Shown here: positions 5,343 through 6,587 of the stretch, in pieces | How the letters are laid out: every line of letters starts with the position of its first letter | Position numbering within the stretch: the stretch's first letter is position 1 | Assembly: GCA_035259345.1 (NCBI GenBank) | Contig: DATFWK010000046.1 | Span: forward strand, 1-6,587 | Direction of reading: 5' to 3' | Origin: DATFWK01 sp035259345 | Lineage (GTDB): Bacteria > Actinomycetota > Thermoleophilia > Miltoncostaeales > Miltoncostaeaceae | Length of the DNA stretch: 6,587 bases | Notes under the pieces: model-generated | Databases searched by the model: none | What the model was told of the DNA's origin: nothing | The model's input: the letters and a program-made list of their open reading frames with translations, nothing else | Position numbers and translations under genes: made by a program

Positions 5343-5377
5343 GGTGACGTGTTCCGGGTCCCCGTAACCGTTTTCGC

Positions 5378-5383
5378 AGGAGG
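5378..5383 (+). promoter_or_regulatory. Ribosome binding site of the TRAP binding-protein gene
   Basis: A full AGGAGG stands 11 nt before the ATG at 5395. The spacing is a little long, but the signal peptide begins naturally at that ATG (MIRSRKTW), so this start is preferred. Confidence 0.65.
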
Positions 5384-5394
5384 ACCGCATTCCG

Positions 5395-6507
5395 ATGATC
5401 CGATCCAGGAAGACCTGGCTCGTCGGGCTCGTCGTCGCGGCCGCCGCAGCGACGCTGGGTGCCCTCGCATCCACCGCCTCGGCCGCGGACATCACGCTGA
5501 AGTTCGCCTACGTGACCGGGCCCACCCACCCGTACGGCGTCACGATGGCGCAGTTCAAGCGGCTCGTCGAGACGAACTCCAACGGCCACATCGCCGTACA
5601 GCTCACGCCGCTCTACCCGGGCGGCGACATCCCGCTGCTCAACGACATCAAGGGCGGCAGCCAGGACGGCGGCGCCGTCTCGACCGCCGTGTTCGCCCAG
5701 ACCGGCACCGCGACCGGGCAGACGCGCATCAAGAACTTCGTCGCCCTGCAGATGCCGTTCCTCATCGACAGCTACGGGCTCGAGAGCCGCGTCATCTCGA
5801 ACTCGAGCGGCATCGCCAAGCGCATGCTCAACCTCAACTCCGCGGGCCTGCAGGGCCTGGCGCTGTTCGAGGGGCAGATGCGCCAGCTGGTGAGCAAGGG
5901 AGCGCCGATCCGCACGCTCGCAGACCTCAAGGGCAAGAAGATGCGGACCGTGCAGTCCGACATCCTCAACGACAACGCGGTGGCGCTGGGCATCTCCCCG
6001 ACGCCGCTCGCGGTCGGCGACGTGACCCAGGCCCTCGCCAACAACACGGTCACCGGCGTCGAGGCCAACTCGGCCCTCGTGCTGACGAACCGCTGGGCGC
6101 AGGCGCCGGCGGGCGCGAACCACATCACGCTGCTGAACTGGTTCCCGTTCCCGGCCGCCGTGGTCATGAACCAGGCCAAGTGGGGCTCGCTGAGCGCCGC
6201 CGACCAGGCGACCATCACGAACGCCGCGAAGGACCTGCCCGCGTTCTCGGTCGACCTGAACAACAGCCCCGCGTTCACGCAGGGGACGCAGGCGACGCTC
6301 TGCGCCGCGCCGAACAACGTCAGGTACTACCGCCTGCCGCAGTCCGAGCGGAAGAAGTTCATCGCCGCCTCGCAGGGTGTCTACAAGAAGTGGCTCAAGG
6401 ACCGTCAGGTCGGCCCGTACATCCGGGCGATCCAGGCGATCAAGGCACGCGGCCACTTCGCCCGGGGGGTCACCGACTCTCCGCCGGCGAGCTGCATGGA
6501 GCAGTGA
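5395..6507 (+). CDS. TRAP transporter solute-binding protein, DctP family
   Basis: An exported solute-binding protein of the TRAP (tripartite ATP-independent periplasmic-type) transporter family, which captures an organic acid or similar ligand outside the membrane for uptake driven by an ion gradient. A Sec signal peptide is clear: basic MIRSRK, a hydrophobic stretch to about residue 26, and an ASA cleavage site before Ala31; there is no lipobox Cys. The mature protein opens with ITLKFAYVTGPTHPYG, typical of DctP, then FLIDSYG (122-128), LADLKGKKMRT with the conserved ligand-binding region Arg184, GVEANSALVL (221-230), and NWFPFPAAVVMNQAKWGSLS (248-267). At 370 residues it is somewhat longer than the usual 330 or so, with two cysteines (303 and 367) that could form a disulfide near the C terminus. 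The DctQ and DctM membrane subunits are not in view and may lie downstream. The ligand cannot be told from sequence alone. Confidence 0.92.
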   Translation: MIRSRKTWLVGLVVAAAAATLGALASTASAADITLKFAYVTGPTHPYGVTMAQFKRLVETNSNGHIAVQLTPLYPGGDIPLLNDIKGGSQDGGAVSTAVFAQTGTATGQTRIKNFVALQMPFLIDSYGLESRVISNSSGIAKRMLNLNSAGLQGLALFEGQMRQLVSKGAPIRTLADLKGKKMRTVQSDILNDNAVALGISPTPLAVGDVTQALANNTVTGVEANSALVLTNRWAQAPAGANHITLLNWFPFPAAVVMNQAKWGSLSAADQATITNAAKDLPAFSVDLNNSPAFTQGTQATLCAAPNNVRYYRLPQSERKKFIAASQGVYKKWLKDRQVGPYIRAIQAIKARGHFARGVTDSPPASCMEQ

Positions 6508-6514
6508 GCCGGAG

Positions 6515-6587
6515 CTGATCCTCCGACGACGCACCATCGCGAGCGCCGTGTCGGCCGTCCTGGCCGGCGCGGCGCTCGTCGCGTCTG
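6515..6587 (+). CDS. Start of a probable secreted or membrane protein, 3' partial
   Basis: After the TRAP gene a frame with almost pure G/C third positions reads LILRRRTIASAVSAVLAGAALVAS to the right edge. The three arginines followed by a hydrophobic Ala/Val/Leu run look like a signal peptide or a first membrane segment. No ATG is available: the choices are a CTG at 6515, directly behind a GGAG and so too close for normal spacing, or a GTG at 6548, which would drop the basic residues. It could be a second binding protein, a DctQ-type subunit or an unrelated exported protein. Only about 24 residues are visible, so the family cannot be named. Confidence 0.45.
   Translation, partial: MILRRRTIASAVSAVLAGAALVAS

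Noticed and set aside
5304..5344. G-rich stretch in the TRAP leader as a terminator or quadruplex control element
   Set aside because: There is no U-tract for a terminator, and G-runs are expected by chance in this composition; only the 6-bp stem-loop was recorded.
5083..6537. Minus-strand open frame of 484 codons opposite the TRAP gene
   Set aside because: It is antisense to a clear DctP protein with signal peptide and ribosome binding site, and the translation is Arg/Val/Asp-rich without motifs.

Overview
The window is very GC-rich (about 70% by eye), with strong G/C bias at third codon positions, many GTG starts and tightly packed genes. This suggests an actinobacterial genome. The style of the multicopper oxidase would fit the Thermoleophilia or related soil lineages, but that placement is an impression, not a measurement. 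There is no insertion sequence, tRNA, rRNA or CRISPR array.

Layout. (1) 1-830, plus strand: the 3' part of a two-cupredoxin, NirK-like multicopper oxidase cut by the left edge. (2) 837-3764, minus strand: a compact run read right to left: glutamate racemase murI, two tandem paralogous alpha/beta hydrolases, and a short methyltransferase-like remnant that appears frameshifted. Gene borders are tight (an in-frame TAG plus 6 nt, a possible CTGA overlap, a GTGA overlap), so a single transcript is likely. (3) 3815-4686, plus strand and divergent from murI: a thioredoxin-fold protein overlapping by ATGA a CxxC redoxin of the peroxiredoxin-like type, probably a two-gene redox operon. (4) 4664-5191, minus strand: an FMN-binding flavin reductase-like protein whose 3' end overlaps the redoxin's 3' end by 23 bp. 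(5) 5192-5394: a 203-bp divergent control region with two inverted repeats, a TTGACA promoter, a leader hairpin and a ribosome binding site. (6) 5395-6507, plus strand: an exported TRAP-type (DctP) solute-binding protein, followed at the right edge by the start of another probable secreted or membrane protein.

How they work together. murI supplies D-glutamate for peptidoglycan; the hydrolases behind it have no evident link to that role. The thioredoxin-like protein and the redoxin probably share a thiol-redox task. The flavin reductase and the solute-binding protein share a control region, which hints at uptake and oxidation of one organic substrate, but neither the substrate nor a monooxygenase partner is visible here.

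I found no complete undescribed system. The most unusual signals are translational: murI has no in-frame ATG, GTG or TTG start that keeps its essential N terminus, hydrolase B shows coding bias back to a CTG overlapping the previous stop, and the last gene also offers an upstream CTG. The alternative is single-base deletions in the assembly, and the broken methyltransferase-like gene would fit that. The other item of note is the layered operator and promoter architecture at 5221-5302.
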